This document shows positions 1-17,807 of a stretch of 64,000 bases of DNA, one piece after another. Source of the stretch: Sanderia malayensis (lineage: Eukaryota > Cnidaria > Scyphozoa > Semaeostomeae > Pelagiidae). The stretch spans positions 1,364,001 through 1,428,000 of the forward strand of contig RQOL01000024.1 of the NCBI GenBank assembly GCA_013076295.1. Reading direction: 5' to 3'. Position numbers and translations under genes: made by a program. Numbering within the stretch: position 1 is the first letter of the stretch; the number at the start of each line of letters is the position of its first letter. The notes beneath the pieces are model-generated. The model searched no databases. It saw only the letters and a program-made list of their open reading frames with translations, and had not been told where the DNA came from.

Positions 1-480
1 CATAAAACAACAAGAAATGAATATCTACAAAATTTGGAAATTTATTTTTGTATATTGCAAGGCTTTTAGCTCAAAGTGAGTTCAATTCAAAGTTTTCTTA
101 AAGCCCTCTTCTTTAACCCCTAATAAGTAAAAACTAAACAAGAGGGTCTCGATTAAGCACAGTATGCAAAAGCCAAAAGTCCAGGTTGGGAATACCAAGC
201 GCAAATGCAAAGGTGCCCATCGTAAGTAATTATTTTCAATTTAATTTAACTTCACTTGTAGCAAGTAAGATGCTATCACAAAACATCAGCTCGTTTTGAC
301 ATATGATAGCAGTTTTAAATTCCTATTTTGCTAAAGCTGTTATGTTCTGCCATTCCACTCTTTGTTCTTATTCCCCATTTCATAATCCTTTTTATAGCAG
401 TAACCGAAAGTGGGAGTGACTGGCTGAGTGCACGATTTCGAACCTTCGACTCGACCTCTCGACCTCGGGTCGGGGCGGGG

Positions 481-487
481 TATAAAG
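481..487 (+). promoter_or_regulatory. TATA box of the DUF4139 gene
   Basis: TATAAAG lies directly after a GC-rich run (CGGGGCGGGG) and about 130 bases before the ATG at 612. A transcription start near 510-515 would leave a 5' UTR of about 100 bases. The assignment rests on position and motif only. Confidence 0.55.
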
Positions 488-611
488 GTAAAGAAACGAG
501 ACACGGTATTTGAGTTTGACTTGACACTGACACTATTTCTCATTAGGAGTCACCACACACACCACAGCCAGATACACTGCTAAACGAACCGAATTTTCAC
601 TATCTCACGGA

Positions 612-3600
612 ATGGCGACGCTGCAAAATGTGGATAAGATATCTACAATTGACTACGAAGACTCTGTGAATGTCAACATTGAGCATGAACAAGGTGAAGA
701 GACAGCAGAACAAGGGACTGATGACCATGAGATTTTCGATGTCGTTACTTCGACCAGCCTGGCCATTGCCGCCCCGCCAGCAGCAGCACCGACAAGAAAC
801 AAGGTTGAGTTAAAATGTGTAGCATGCCCTATTGAAACGGTCACGGTATTTTTAGACCGAGCAGAAGTTAATCGAGCTGCTGAAACCCCAGTTGAAGCAG
901 GGGAGAATGAAATCGTTATAACTGGGTTGCCTTCAGTTGTTGACGAAGATTCAGTCAGGTAATATCTGGTATTTCCTTTTGTTTTGCCTGCCACGCCTTC
1001 TCCTCAATTTCTCAATGCACCATGAAACATCGGAATGTTAACTTAGCGTTTAATAAACTAGATAGGGTTGTACTAGGACTCCGAGAACATAAATATTCAT
1101 ATGTCATGGTTACGTTGTATTTTTATAATTTGAGTGAGTTCATTTGCTTGTTTTTTCTGCGTCAAGTTTTCCGCTTCATTCTTGCCACTCAGGGTTCAAT
1201 GTTTTGGAGAAGCAACTATCATTGAAGTTTCGTACAAAGAAGAGATAATTAATGAGGAGGAGCCTGTCAGTGAAGAAGACAATTCAAATGAAATTCAAAA
1301 GTTGAAAGCAAGAAAAGTCGAATTTGAAAAGCAGATAGAACAGGTCAAGCAAAAAATAACAGTGCTTGAGAAAGAGAAGACTTTTCTGATTAATTATGGT
1401 GACAGACTTAAAACAAGTCCAAATGATAGGGTGAGTGTTTAAAACAATTATAAATTCTAATTTTTTTGTTGAGGCTTAATATTTTTTAATGTTTTTCCCT
1501 GATATCATTGTTAAGTTGTTTCTAACTGACCCTTGTCCTAAACTTTAGAGAAATTAAGCCTCAATATTCTTGTAAAAAGTGTGTAGTCATTCAGAAGTAT
1601 CTACATATTTTTTAAATCAAAATATTATAAAAATTCCCTTGCATTCTTTTTCAGACGGGGGAGAAACTTGCAGACACTTTTGACAAGAAAAGTCTGGACG
1701 GTTTTGCATCATTTCTTGAATTTTTCCAAACCAACTGTGACAAGTTGAACAGTGATATTTTCAACTTGGAACAAGCAAGTAAAAAGCTTTCTGAAGATGT
1801 TCTAGTTATACAACAACAGCTGGAAAAACTTGACCCCAATGGTGAAAATGCACAAAGAAACACCACCATTGATAGGTAAGGTATTGCTTCTTGCACACAT
1901 ATCATTTTCCCCTTCTTATATAAAGATGAACAGGCAATTACATTGATCTGAAAGTAGTTTTTGACATATTATTGACTATTTATTTTTCAGACAAGTGTCA
2001 ATTCTTCTTGAAGCTGAGAACCAAACAGAATTAAAGCTTGTTCTATCGTATGTTGTCACAAATGCACAATGGACGCCATTGTATGATTTCCGTGCTTTCA
2101 GCAAAGACTGCAAGTTACAAGTTAGTAGATATTCTGGAGAATATCCAACACATAAAATTTTCAATGCTTTATTATTTATCTATATCCCTTTGGGTAACAC
2201 AAGACAAGGTTTCACAGAAATTCAAAATGTCTGCATAAAAAGACTTCATGCTTTATTGCCGGTCTTCTGGTTGATATCAAAAGACACAGGGATGTTTGAG
2301 AAGGTGGGAGAGACATGGTGTTATGCTACAATAAAAATAATCCATCTTCAATGCCAACTGATAGCTTACGACAGCATGGCATGTTATTAAATTAAATCTT
2401 GAATACTAAATAGCCCCCCTAGGCCTTATTAATAAAGCGTTTGCTGCATTCAAATCTTTATTTCTTTAATTTTCTAGCTGCTTTATTTTGGCATTATCAA
2501 GCAGACAACAGGGGAAGATTGGAATGACGCAAAACTTTCTCTCAGCACGGCAATGCCAAGTGTTGGTGGCAGTCCACCTGAGCTTGATGCTTGGTATATT
2601 CATCCAGCCGCAGGAGTTAGACGCGGACCCAGGAAAAATAAGATGATGATGTCATTCAGGAAATCGCGTGGCTTTTCTGAGGAATACGACGACAATGTGC
2701 TGTAATTAAAATTTGTACAAGTTACTAAATACTGTACAACCAGTGTACTAAAAATACCAATGAACTCTATATGGGCTCTATATGGGCTCTATATAAGATG
2801 ATCTTATATACTAATTACTTTGCTTTATGCAAAGTAATTAGCATATAAGGTGAACTGTAATTTTCCCTGTATTGGTGTAATTTTCCTGGCGAACTCTACA
2901 TAAGATATGTATAATAGAGTTCACTGGTTTTTCCATTCCATTCTTTGCTTGTCATTTACCCTCCTCAACACTATGCCTTTATCAACTTTAACTCATTTTA
3001 TTTTTTAAATATACTGTTCCGTTTATTTTAGTTCATCTGGTGCGACTTATGAGCGAGAACACCTCAGTTTGATGGCCGGATTGTATGATGCTGCACCTAC
3101 TCGAGCGAAAAAGGCTAAGGTATTCACAAATTTAGCTAAATAGTCAGGTTAACTAGGGCTCTGCATGTGGACCGCTGCCCTTCCTAATTGCTCCTCCGCA
3201 CATTTTCTTAACCTTCCCCTATTTTCTTTTTTCAGGCACCCGCCTCCAAGCCATATTACGAGGCTGACGTTTCGGAAGGCATAACAAGCACGTGTTTTGA
3301 AATTGCTCGCAATTCGAGCATCAAATGCGACAATACTGGCCACAAGGTGTCCATATGCCAAATCGAACTGAGTCCTGATTTCGAGTATTCGTCTGTGCCG
3401 AAACTGGTAGCGCACGCCTTTCTCAAAGCCAATGTGAAGAATACATCGAACTATGCGCTGCTCGCAGGGCCTGCCAACGTGTTCCTCGACAACAACTTTC
3501 TTACAAAGGTAAGTGTTGTATAATTATATATCTTATCATCACACATTTAAGCATGCTTGCCCAGTTAGCAGAGCTGGTTTAGCTACAACGGGCCATGCAG

Positions 3601-4993
3601 CAACGAACATAACATGATACGTTGATCGTCTACCCTGCCTTGCCCCAATGCCAAACCAACCTTACTTTATCCTACCCAGCTCAACCACACCCTACCTATA
3701 TTTTGCTCTGCCCAGCTAATTTTAATACCCTATTGCAATACCTACTCTAGGAGACAGTGCTCAATGCTATACTAGTACAGTATAATAATATAACTGCAGA
3801 TTTAATAAGCTTATGCTGTAACTGAGTTTCATGCTGATGCAGACAGTAATTCATTGCTGTCTATCGTACTATACTGCACTCAACTTCGTTAATTGTTGAG
3901 TTTGTTATACCAGCACTACAAGACTGCCTATCGTTTTTGGCTTTCAGTCGTACCTGGAAGCGGTTAGTCCAATGGAGGAATTTGAAGTGTCCCTTGGTGC
4001 CGATCCATCTATCAAGGTAACGTACAAACCACTGCAGAAGCATAGACAGACCACTGGTCTTATGTCCAAGCGAACACAGACCAACTACCACCAAGAAATC
4101 GTCATCAAGAACACGAAGCAGTCTGCCGTCAAAATTACAATCACGGATGGTTTTCCAAAAAGTAGAGATGAGAAAATCAAGGTTTGTTGTGGCAAATAAT
4201 TTCACTTTTACTTGAAACCAGTTTGAATATCTTGTTGACGTGGTTTGATTTATCTCCATAGAGGATACAGTCGTTTTTGTCGCTTGAAATTCAAGCTTTA
4301 CGATTTGACTTCCACGACTCTCTTTTTCTCAATGAAATTTCATGAAATTTCTTCATTCTACAACAGCTTCTTCTTCCTTCAGTTCACACCCTTTTATGCC
4401 AAGGTATAGTTTAGCAGTCTTCCATGGTTACCTTCCAATTGAATTAAAAGTTTCATAAGAATACGAATCGATCAGATCACACAAGTAATTCTTTTTACGC
4501 ACATTTATCAATTAGTTTCTATGATTTTCATAAAAACTAATGGAGAAAATAGTCTCATGGAGAAAATATTCCCTGTTGAATCGTGAAATCATGGAAACTA
4601 TTTCATAAATGTGGCTCAAGAGGAGTTTACAATACAAGTTCTTTTATGGTCTCGTTGAGGATTATTAGCAACCAAAGATTTAAAAGTTTTATTTCCACAA
4701 TTATCTCTTCTATTCAAACGTCTTTCATGTTAGCGCACCATTATCTTTCACCACAGGTAAACCTGATCGAAATCTTTTATTTTACGCCACAGGTAAACCT
4801 GATTGAGCCAATCATCCCTGTCACGAAGAATAAAACGGAGAAGGCAGATGATACCCATAAGCCGGTAAAATTGAACGACAAAAACCAAGTGGAGTGGCTG
4901 CTCGATATTCCTCCCACGGAGACCAAAGTGATACATTTGAAATACAACGTTGATCACCCTGTGGATGTCGATGTGAGAGGAATAAACCTTTAA
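612..4993 (+). CDS. DUF4139 / DUF4140 domain protein (F37C4.5-like), nine exons
   Basis: Exons: 612-958, 1193-1430, 1655-1875, 1991-2120, 2478-2701, 3032-3119, 3236-3508, 3948-4181, 4793-4993. Phases close to a 651-residue protein. The acidic N-terminus is followed by the DUF4140 region (VTVFLDRAEVNR, about residue 78) and a charged coiled coil near residues 148-180 (KLKARKVEFEKQIEQVKQK). The DUF4139 domain runs from about residue 285 (SYVVTNAQWTPLYDFRA) to the end and includes the conserved block LLAGPANVFLDNNF. The family (C. elegans F37C4.5, bacterial mucoidy-inhibitor-like proteins) is conserved but of unknown biochemical function, and is usually 500-650 residues, so this copy looks full length. 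The start is the first ATG downstream of the TATA box. The last exon has a duplicated acceptor, see findings. AATAAA signals occur at 5245-5250 and 5393-5398. Confidence 0.88.
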
Positions 4994-6530
4994 CACAGGT
5001 AACCCAAATTACCTTCAACCCTTGGCGTCAGAGCCAGTTGAGGACAGTAAACTTGGCTGTATTCAATTTTATAGTTTAATTAATAGCTTATGCATGCATT
5101 GATAATTGAATTTATATATGGACGATTAAAACGCTTTTCTATAGACGATTAACACACTCATTCAGGTAATTATTACAAATAATTGTGAAGTTGATCAAAT
5201 GCAAAACGATTGAAAACCATTCACTGTTTATTTCCCATGATCATAATAAACCAATTCTACACCGTATGCTTTGAAATAATAACAATAATAAAATTATAAT
5301 AATATGTTAATGTTAATGTTAATAACAATGATTTTAATGACAAGATAGACACACAAATAATAATCATATTTAAAAATATACAAATGAATGAAAATAAATC
5401 AACCCATAAGAATTTATTTAGTACGTTGCTCTATACTATTGTATCTTACTAGGGTCCTATCTCAGCGAACAATCCTCGAATAATCCCCCCCTGGGAGGGG
5501 GGGTTTTTACGAAAAAAAGCTGGAATTTTATTTCTCATAAAGGTTTGTAAAAGCTGTAGTGTGCAGTTGATTAATAAAATTCTTGGTCTTAAAAAACTTG
5601 CTGTTTTTGAAATACGTTTACTACACAATTTCCAAGTCTTGATCCGTGGCCCCAATATGCTTGCAAGCATTTTTCATGGTGGGGGCTTATTCGAGGATAT
5701 ACAGTATACCTGATAAGAACTGATGAAAATATCTTACAGCATGAAAAGGGAAACGTCCGTTTTATAAAAAGAAGGGTTGGACCACGGGGCTTTTCGTCTT
5801 CTCAAAAAGCAATAAACTTTATTTAAAATCACACGCCGTGGGCTTCTATTTCAACTTCACTGCGACCTAGCAAGGCGTTTATTTGAAAGCGAGCACACGT
5901 CAACGAAAGAATCAAAACCAGGCACTTCGTGCACAAGATATTAACAAATGCGTGCATGCTACAAGTCTAGAATTAAAAAATCTACCCATGTATATGAAAC
6001 ACAGTGAAATCACGATATAGCGAACCTTCCAGGAGTTTTCGAGATGGCAATCTAATACAACAATGTTTTCATTTGGTATCAGAGGGGTAGGAGCGTACAA
6101 AAAGGTAGGGGGAAGCGTGGGAGCGTATCAAAGGGTAGGGTGGGGGAGCAGGGTGTGATACGTATAATCTCAAAACGGAAATTTCCCATCCATAAAAGGG
6201 GCATGCTTCATGCTTTTGCAGAAAAATAGGGGGCACGTGCCCCCACCTACGCCATTGTTTGGTATCCTACAAAGTTCGTTGTATCGTCATTCAACTGTGA
6301 ATTGAGAAAGGCATAAAATTCACGTGTTAATCAAAACTATTTTCCCTGTTTACCCACACGATGCTCAGCATATCGTATCGTCCCAAAACCTCCCTTGGGA
6401 CAAACCATGTGTATATTCGAGGCTGGCTAGCTTGTATTGAAACGCGTGACGTACGGTCGGTCATGCGTAGTAATCATTATATCTCAAAGTTAAAAACAAT
6501 ATATGAATGCTTGTTGGAAATTTCGCTTGG
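4994..6530. other. Convergent intergenic region between the DUF4139 and MAN1A genes
   Basis: Holds the 3' UTR of the DUF4139 gene, AT-rich sequence with AATAAA signals, one MITE copy (5455-5708) and a purine-rich stretch near 6080-6160 with repeated GGGAGCG/GGTAGGG. No coding region could be supported. Both flanking genes end here (tail to tail). Confidence 0.6.
5455..5708. mobile_element. MITE family 1 (GAATAAGCCCCC-ended), copy 1
   Basis: The left end has CCTCGAATAATCCCCCC and the right end GGGGGCTTATTCGAGGATA, an imperfect terminal inverted repeat about 250 bases apart. The interior (TTGCTGTTTTTGAAATACG, TTTACTACACAATTTCCAAG) matches the copy at 34678-34940 in order and spacing, and the copy at 55624-55893 in the opposite orientation. 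No coding capacity. A non-autonomous DNA transposon is the natural reading. Confidence 0.75.
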
Positions 6531-12382
<5,852 letters not shown>

Positions 12383-12529
12383 ATTTGTAAATTTGTGTGC
12401 TGGATGGACACGTACCAAAGGTTTCTGTAGCAAGCAAAGCAACTGCGCTGCGCTGCGGCTGCGCAGAAGCTCATAGCAATTGCTAGACTCACTCCATTGC
12501 GTCCCTGTTCCTTAGTCGCTTTCCTTAAG

Positions 12530-12624
12530 TCCTCTATTAAACCATTAAACCCCCACCACCAAGAAGCCCCCTCAAATTATTTTTATGAAATAAGCCCCGG
12601 GGGTCTTAATCAAGGACTTACGGT
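12530..12624. mobile_element. MITE family 1, partial copy
   Basis: AAGCCCCCTCAAATTA, then AAATAAGCCCCGGGGG, and then AAGGACTTACGGTA, which resembles the family end CCTCGAATAAGCCCC / GAGGATTTACGGT. Only the terminal part is recognisable. Confidence 0.5.
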
Positions 12625-12714
12625 ACACACAAAGCATACTCCTCAAAGGCACTTCAGTTTAAAAAGCGTGTTTATAGTAGATAAGCCACTAAACATTCAC
12701 ATGACTAATATCAA

Positions 12715-12903
12715 TGGATGAAGGATGACCATGTGTCTGGTGCGTTCATTCCTTTGACCTTATCATCTTCTCCTATGCGAGGAAGGGCTGCTGTGGACTA
12801 CCGGTAACTTTCCTGCACGCTAAGCTCGAGACCACTGGTTCAAAACCTGATGAGAACATCTACTTTGCATTTTGATCAATTTGTAATTTAAATTTCCTAA
12901 AGT
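12715..12903 (+). mobile_element. SINE-like head with tRNA-type A and B boxes, copy 1
   Basis: A-box-like TGGACTACCGG at 12794-12804 and B box GGTTCAAAACC at 12837-12847, spaced 43 bases start to start as in a tRNA gene. The same head with the same spacing recurs at 16808-17012 and 44128-44274, each time immediately before TTAGGG-bearing tandem units. No poly-A tail was seen. It could instead be a decayed tRNA gene that seeded a repeat. Confidence 0.65.
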
Positions 12904-13800
12904 TGGGTGTGGATGCGCAGTGCCATATATAGGCTGCTGCGCATGAGTACACATGACGCAATGCCACTGACAGTGTATGGTGTATCGGTTAGGGTTAGGG
13001 TTAGGGTTAGGGATAGGATTAGGGTTAGGGTTAGGGTTAGAGGCCGTAAAGGTGGGTGTGTATGCGCAGTGTCATATGTAGGTTACTGCGCAGGAATATA
13101 GATGACGTAATGCTACTGACTGTGTATGGTGTATCCGTTGGGGTTAGGGTTAGGATTAGGGTTAGAGGCCGTAAAGGTGGGTGTGTATGCGCAGTGTCAT
13201 ATATAGGTCACTGCGCAGGAGTATACATGACGTAATGCTACTGACTGTGTATGGTGTATCGGTTAGGGTTAGGGTTAGGGATAGGAGTAGGTCAGGGTTA
13301 GGGTTAGAGGCCGTAAAGGTGGGTGTGTATGCGCACTGTCATATATAGGTTACTGCGCAGGAGTATACATGACGTAATGCTACTGACTGTGTATGGTGTA
13401 TCGGTTAGGGTTAGGGTTAGGGTTAGGATTAGGGTTAGGGTTAAGGTTAGAGGCCGTAAAGGTCGGTGTGTATGCGCAGTGTCATGTATAGGTTACTGCG
13501 CAGGAGTTTACATGACGTAATACTACTGATTGTGTATGGTGTATGGGTTAGGGTTAGGATTAGAGTTAGGGTTAAGCTGCCTAGGTGGGCGTGTATGAGC
13601 AGTGGCCTATATACGCTACTGGACAGGAGGATGCATGATGTAATACTACTGACAGTGTCTAGTGTGTCAGTTGGGATTTGGGTTTCACATTAGGGTTAGG
13701 GTTAGGGTTATTGTTATATTGCCCTAAAGGGGGCAATATAACAATAAGGGCGCAGGAATACGCATGACGCCGTACTACATGACGTAATATTTCTGCAATA
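12904..13800 (+). repeat. TTAGGG-bearing tandem array, family A, copy 1
   Basis: About six units begin near 12904, 13051, 13179, 13318, 13463 and 13574, so unit length varies from about 110 to 147. Each unit has GTGGGTGTGTATGCGCAGTG, a short AT core, ACTGCGCAGGAG, TGACGTAATGCTACTGAC and then 2-6 TTAGGG copies. TGCGCAGT...ACTGCGCA is an inverted repeat in each unit. Length variation comes mainly from TTAGGG number. The array lies between the MAN1A promoter and the 3' end of eIF1A. Confidence 0.9.
13708..13747. repeat. 17-bp perfect hairpin at the end of family A array copy 1
   Basis: Left arm TTATTGTTATATTGCCC (13708-13724), loop TAAAGG, right arm GGGCAATATAACAATAA (13731-13747). It directly follows the last TTAGGG run. 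A degenerate TGACGTAAT unit remnant follows it. Confidence 0.85.
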
Positions 13801-14474
13801 ATAGATTTCAGCAAATCAATTTTAAATGAAGAGAGGTTTTGCGCTCAGTTTGAAGATCAAAGATAAAATTCAAATCTTTGTTGCTGTGACTTCACCATGA
13901 AAACAAAACAATACCAAAAACAGATATTAATACTTTATAGCTTGTATATAGAAACAAGAGAAAAATTAGCTTTGTTTGAGGCTTACAGTTTTCATCATTG
14001 GTAAATTGAAAGCAATTTCACTTCTAAGTAACTTATACAATTTTATTTCATATCTTATTAACAGAAAAAATTCTGAAATATCTATGATATAATAGATATA
14101 CAAAAAATGCTGAAGGAAATAATTAGCTCTATTTTCACCATGGAAGCCTTTTAAATTCAAAGAAAGGAAAAAGACTTTATAATTGGAAAAAACGTGTATT
14201 TTCATGAAAGTTGTTTCCAATTTTTTTTGACAATTGGAGGTAAATCTAATCAACACTTCATGGACATAAATCTTCCAAATGGCCATACATTTTCATAAAA
14301 ATGAAAGCATGTTTGACTTTTTGTTAAGAAGCAGAAACATGCTAAATGCATAAATAAAGACAATTAAATTAAACTGTTCAATTCTAATGATGAGCCTGCA
14401 TAACGACAAGTCCAGTTGTGATCAGCCACAGCTCAGTGACCTCAGCAACATGATTTGATAACTCAAAAATGCTG
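13800..14474. other. Non-coding AT-rich stretch downstream of eIF1A
   Basis: Holds the probable 3' UTR of eIF1A on the minus strand. Short open frames here are AT-rich and show no family signature. Nothing else could be supported. Confidence 0.5.
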
Positions 14475-16014
14475 CTATATCTAAAATGTAAAATAAGGCA
14501 AGGTAACAGGCAAAGAACAAAAAATCAAAGAAAATAATTAAATACAGTTGGTCAAGCAAAAATTGCTGGTTATTTCAGGAAACGAAAGTGTATCCATGGT
14601 ATTAGTAGGTAATAGCAGAATAGAGAAGCAGAATGTAAGAGCGATACTGATGGGGGTGGGGTTGTGGGGTGGGGTTGTTGGAGTGTAATTGAGCACAAGA
14701 TGGCTTACGATATCAATATTGTCACCATCCTCATCATCAGATTCATCTCCATATTGAAATTCAATGCCTTCATTTGCATCTTCAGTGCCTGCACCTTCAT
14801 TCACTTTGACTGGAAGGCAAAGATAAAAATCACATCAATTGAAGTATATACGTGGAGAAAAGTCTCATAACCTAGAAGTTCAGAAAAAATATTCCGGATG
14901 TTTCCTACATTCTATTAGTATTTATACAGCGGTGACAAATTGTAAACATGAAGCTTCTAAAATTCATTTTTTTAATTGTAATTGTGCATGTAATTTACCA
15001 TTTTCCGGTAATTCGCCATATGCCTTCAAATTCCTTGCTTCATCTGAAGTGTATTTCAGAATAACATCAGCTTTAGAATCCTAGTGGCAAAGCAATGAAA
15101 TGTAAAGCTCAAAATGTTCCAAAAAGTACCAGTATTGGTAGAAATTTAGGGTTAGGTTACCTGGCAAAAAAGCAACTGATTTTAAAATTATTTACCTGAT
15201 AATCTCGCAATCCTAAAAGAATGATGTCTCCAGTGTTGATCCAAACCTATGGGAAATAAATAATATTGTTCAACACAGACAAGAAGGGAGCTATGTAGCC
15301 AATGGCACAGTCTTTTTGTGGGATATACCTTTTTTCGAAGTTTCCCTCTGATATGACAGAGCCTTTTGACCCCATCAAAACAAAATGCTTCCAGCCTCCC
15401 ATTTCCAAGCATCTTCAAAACCTGTGCATACTCTGAAAAATAAACCAATTAAAAAATAATTCATTGAAACTAAGTTTATAATAGATTATTTGGGAAAAGA
15501 CAACTTCAAAATTCCAGGAAAGCATATCAACAGGATCAAGGTACAATGCATTACCTTGCCCATCTTCTTTGAAAACCAATTCACGTTTTTCGGTTTCATT
15601 CTCATTCTTTCCTCTTCTTCGGTTCTTACCTCCCTTTCCTTAAACAAATAATGTAACACATTTTATTTTCCAATCCGGTATCCTTTTATAATATCCAATC
15701 CAAAAAGATTCACTTCACACTCCATCTTTGAAGACATTCCAGCCTGAAGTTATGTTTCTGTCCTTGCTTATAAGCAACCCAATCTACGTTTTCCAAAAGT
15801 GTTTTTAATGTTTTCCGGATCCAAATTTTTTCGCCAATCAAAGATTTTCAACATAAAATTGATAAAAACTGGCCTTCCAGGACAGATGGCCTAGCCGAAG
15901 ATCAGAAACCTTATTTGATCCCTCAAGGAAATATCACGAGCATGATTAGTCGACAAACACAAAATACATGTAAATACTATATCATGACAAGTACCTACCC
16001 TTATTTTTCGGCAT
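14475..16014 (-). CDS. EIF1A: Eukaryotic translation initiation factor 1A
   Basis: eIF1A binds the 40S A site and promotes scanning and start-codon selection. Exons in coding order: 16014-15999, 15638-15555, 15432-15329, 15246-15196, 15080-14999, 14809-14709, and a probable terminal exon 14480-14475. This gives about 147 residues; the family is about 144. The basic N-terminal tail ([18 protein letters not shown]) is followed by the OB fold ([56 protein letters not shown]), a helical segment and an acidic C-terminal tail. The OB-fold part is nearly identical to vertebrate eIF1AX. The last exon is inferred: donor ATC|GTAAGC, then acceptor TTTTAG|ATATAG adding one residue and a stop. If that intron is not used the frame runs on through [10 protein letters not shown], which is not family-like. 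The gene is divergent from prefoldin 3, 1.8 kb away. Confidence 0.95.
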
Positions 16015-16164
16015 TTTCTATTATTTTTCGTCAATTTCTAATGTGAGACTTTCGCTCATAAAACAGCAACGCAACTTGAAAGACAGAAAAGACTTTATCA
16101 TGCTGCCGGCTGTCTCACAGAAGAGATTGGATCGAGGCTCATTACGTCACATATGACTTCGATT

Positions 16165-16297
16165 GAACCCCCCAGAGTTTATTTCGCAAAAAATATTTCA
16201 GGGTGGGGGCTTTTATTGCAAAATTATTTGAAGATGCGGCTTATTTGGGAGGGGGGCTTTTTGGAGGGTGGGGGTATAATCGAGGATTTACGGTACT
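16165..16297. mobile_element. MITE family 1, short copy
   Basis: AACCCCCCAGAG at the left, GGGTGGGGGCTTTTATTG and GGCTTATTTGGGAGGGGGG inside, and the family end ATAATCGAGGATTTACGGTA at the right. It lies about 150 bases upstream of the eIF1A start. Confidence 0.65.
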
Positions 16298-16807
16298 TGA
16301 AGTCAAACTGAACAAGCGCTTTAAAATGATAGTTTTGTTGGTCGATATCCGGTGCGTTGTCGAGTTGATCACTGCATTGCATGTCATTGAAGTTAAGGCA
16401 TTGGATTCAATCCGTTCGGAGTGACAACATCAATTTCAGAACTTAAACTTTAAGTAGCAAAATAGATATCGACCTCCTTGAAACCCTTAGAAAACCTCCT
16501 TGAAACCCTTACCGAACACTGGGGACAGCTTGCAATGAAGTAAAAGTTGCAAATAATCAAACTATACTATTTCGATCATGATCATCACGTTGCAACAAAT
16601 TGCAGCTCTCTAGAGTAGTTTTAAGAATTTTTCTTGTTAAGCTTCGACTGACTGAACTTTCACCGAACAGTGAAGTAGTTCAAGGGGTTGGATGTGTTAG
16701 CTTGCTTCTGTCGTATGTCAAGCGCACATTTTAATTCGACAACCGAATGATTTGCTGTGCCGGTGAATTTCAAATGTGGCATGACGTATGTATGCAGAGC
16801 ATAACAA

Positions 16808-17425
16808 TAGATTACTAATATCAATGGGTGCAGGATGACTGTATGTATGGTGCGTTGATTCCTTTGACCTTATGATATTCTCTACTGTAAGTAAGGGCTG
16901 CTGTGGACTAGCGGTAACTTACTTGCACACCAAGCTCAAGAGCACCGGTTCAAAACCTGATCAGAATATCTACTTTGATTTTTGATTAATTTATAATTCA
17001 ATTGTTCTAATGGTGGGCGTGTATGCGCAGTGCCATATGTAGGCTACTGCGCAGGAGTATACATGACGTAATGCTACTGACAGTGTATGGTGTGTCGGTT
17101 AGGGTTTGGGTTAGGGATAGGATTAGGGTTAGAGTTAGAGCCCGTAAAGGTGGGTATGTATGCGCAGTGCCATATATAGGCTACTGCGCAGGAGTACGCA
17201 TGACGTGTACTACTGACTGTGCCTATGTATCAGTTAGGATTAGGGTTAGAGTTAGGGTTAGAGTTAGGGTTAGAGTTAGGGTTAGGGTTAGAGGGGTTAG
17301 GGTTTAGGGTTAGAGTTAGGGTTAGAAAAGGTGGGCGTGTATGCGCAGTGCCATATATAGGCTACTGCGCAGGAGTGTGCATGACGTAATGCTACTGACA
17401 GTGTCTGGTGTATCAGTAAGGTTAA
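16808..17425 (+). mobile_element. SINE-like head plus family A TTAGGG array, copy 2
   Basis: The head has A-box-like TGGACTAGCGG (16904-16914; ten of eleven consensus positions) and B box GGTTCAAAACC (16947-16957), 43 bases apart. Three family A units follow, near 17013, 17150 and 17330, with GTGGGCGTGTATGCGCAGTG and TTAGGG/TTAGAG runs. The order and sequence match copy 1. It occupies the shared upstream region of eIF1A (-) and prefoldin 3 (+), so it may matter for the local promoter. Confidence 0.8.
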
Positions 17426-17807
17426 AGGTTTGAATATGAAGTCAACTTTCAGTTTACCGACGGTATTGAGATGCACGCTTTTTTATAATTAACCTAGCTC
17501 ATGGCCTAGTTCTTTATGTTCCTTATTTTGAGACTTATTTCGACCACTTTGTAGCTCCAAAAATTCCTCAATAGTTCCTCAATTTTATGTTCGCATTTAG
17601 TAGACAATAATTAGTACAGACGCAAGAAAAGCATTCAAATTCAACGTTTTGCTATAAAGTTGTGGAAAGATAACAGGTTAAAACATGAAGAAGCTTCATA
17701 TAATGTAAAATTAATAATAAAGTGACATAGTATCTTTTAATCGCCCAAAAGATAACCAGTTTCGATGCATCCTAAAAATCATCAACCACCCACCTACAAC
17801 TACAACA

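Noticed and set aside
1..480. Possible gene in the first 480 bases
   Set aside because: Open frames on both strands overlap, are short and have no family motif; treated as the upstream region of the DUF4139 gene.
12837..12847. B box as part of a functional tRNA gene
   Set aside because: The surrounding sequence does not fold by eye into a cloverleaf with an acceptor stem and anticodon loop, and the same head is repeated with satellites, so a tRNA-derived repeat is the better reading.
12907..17307. Plus-strand frames rich in VRVRVRV
   Set aside because: These are TTAGGG/TTAGAG repeats read in frame, not protein genes.
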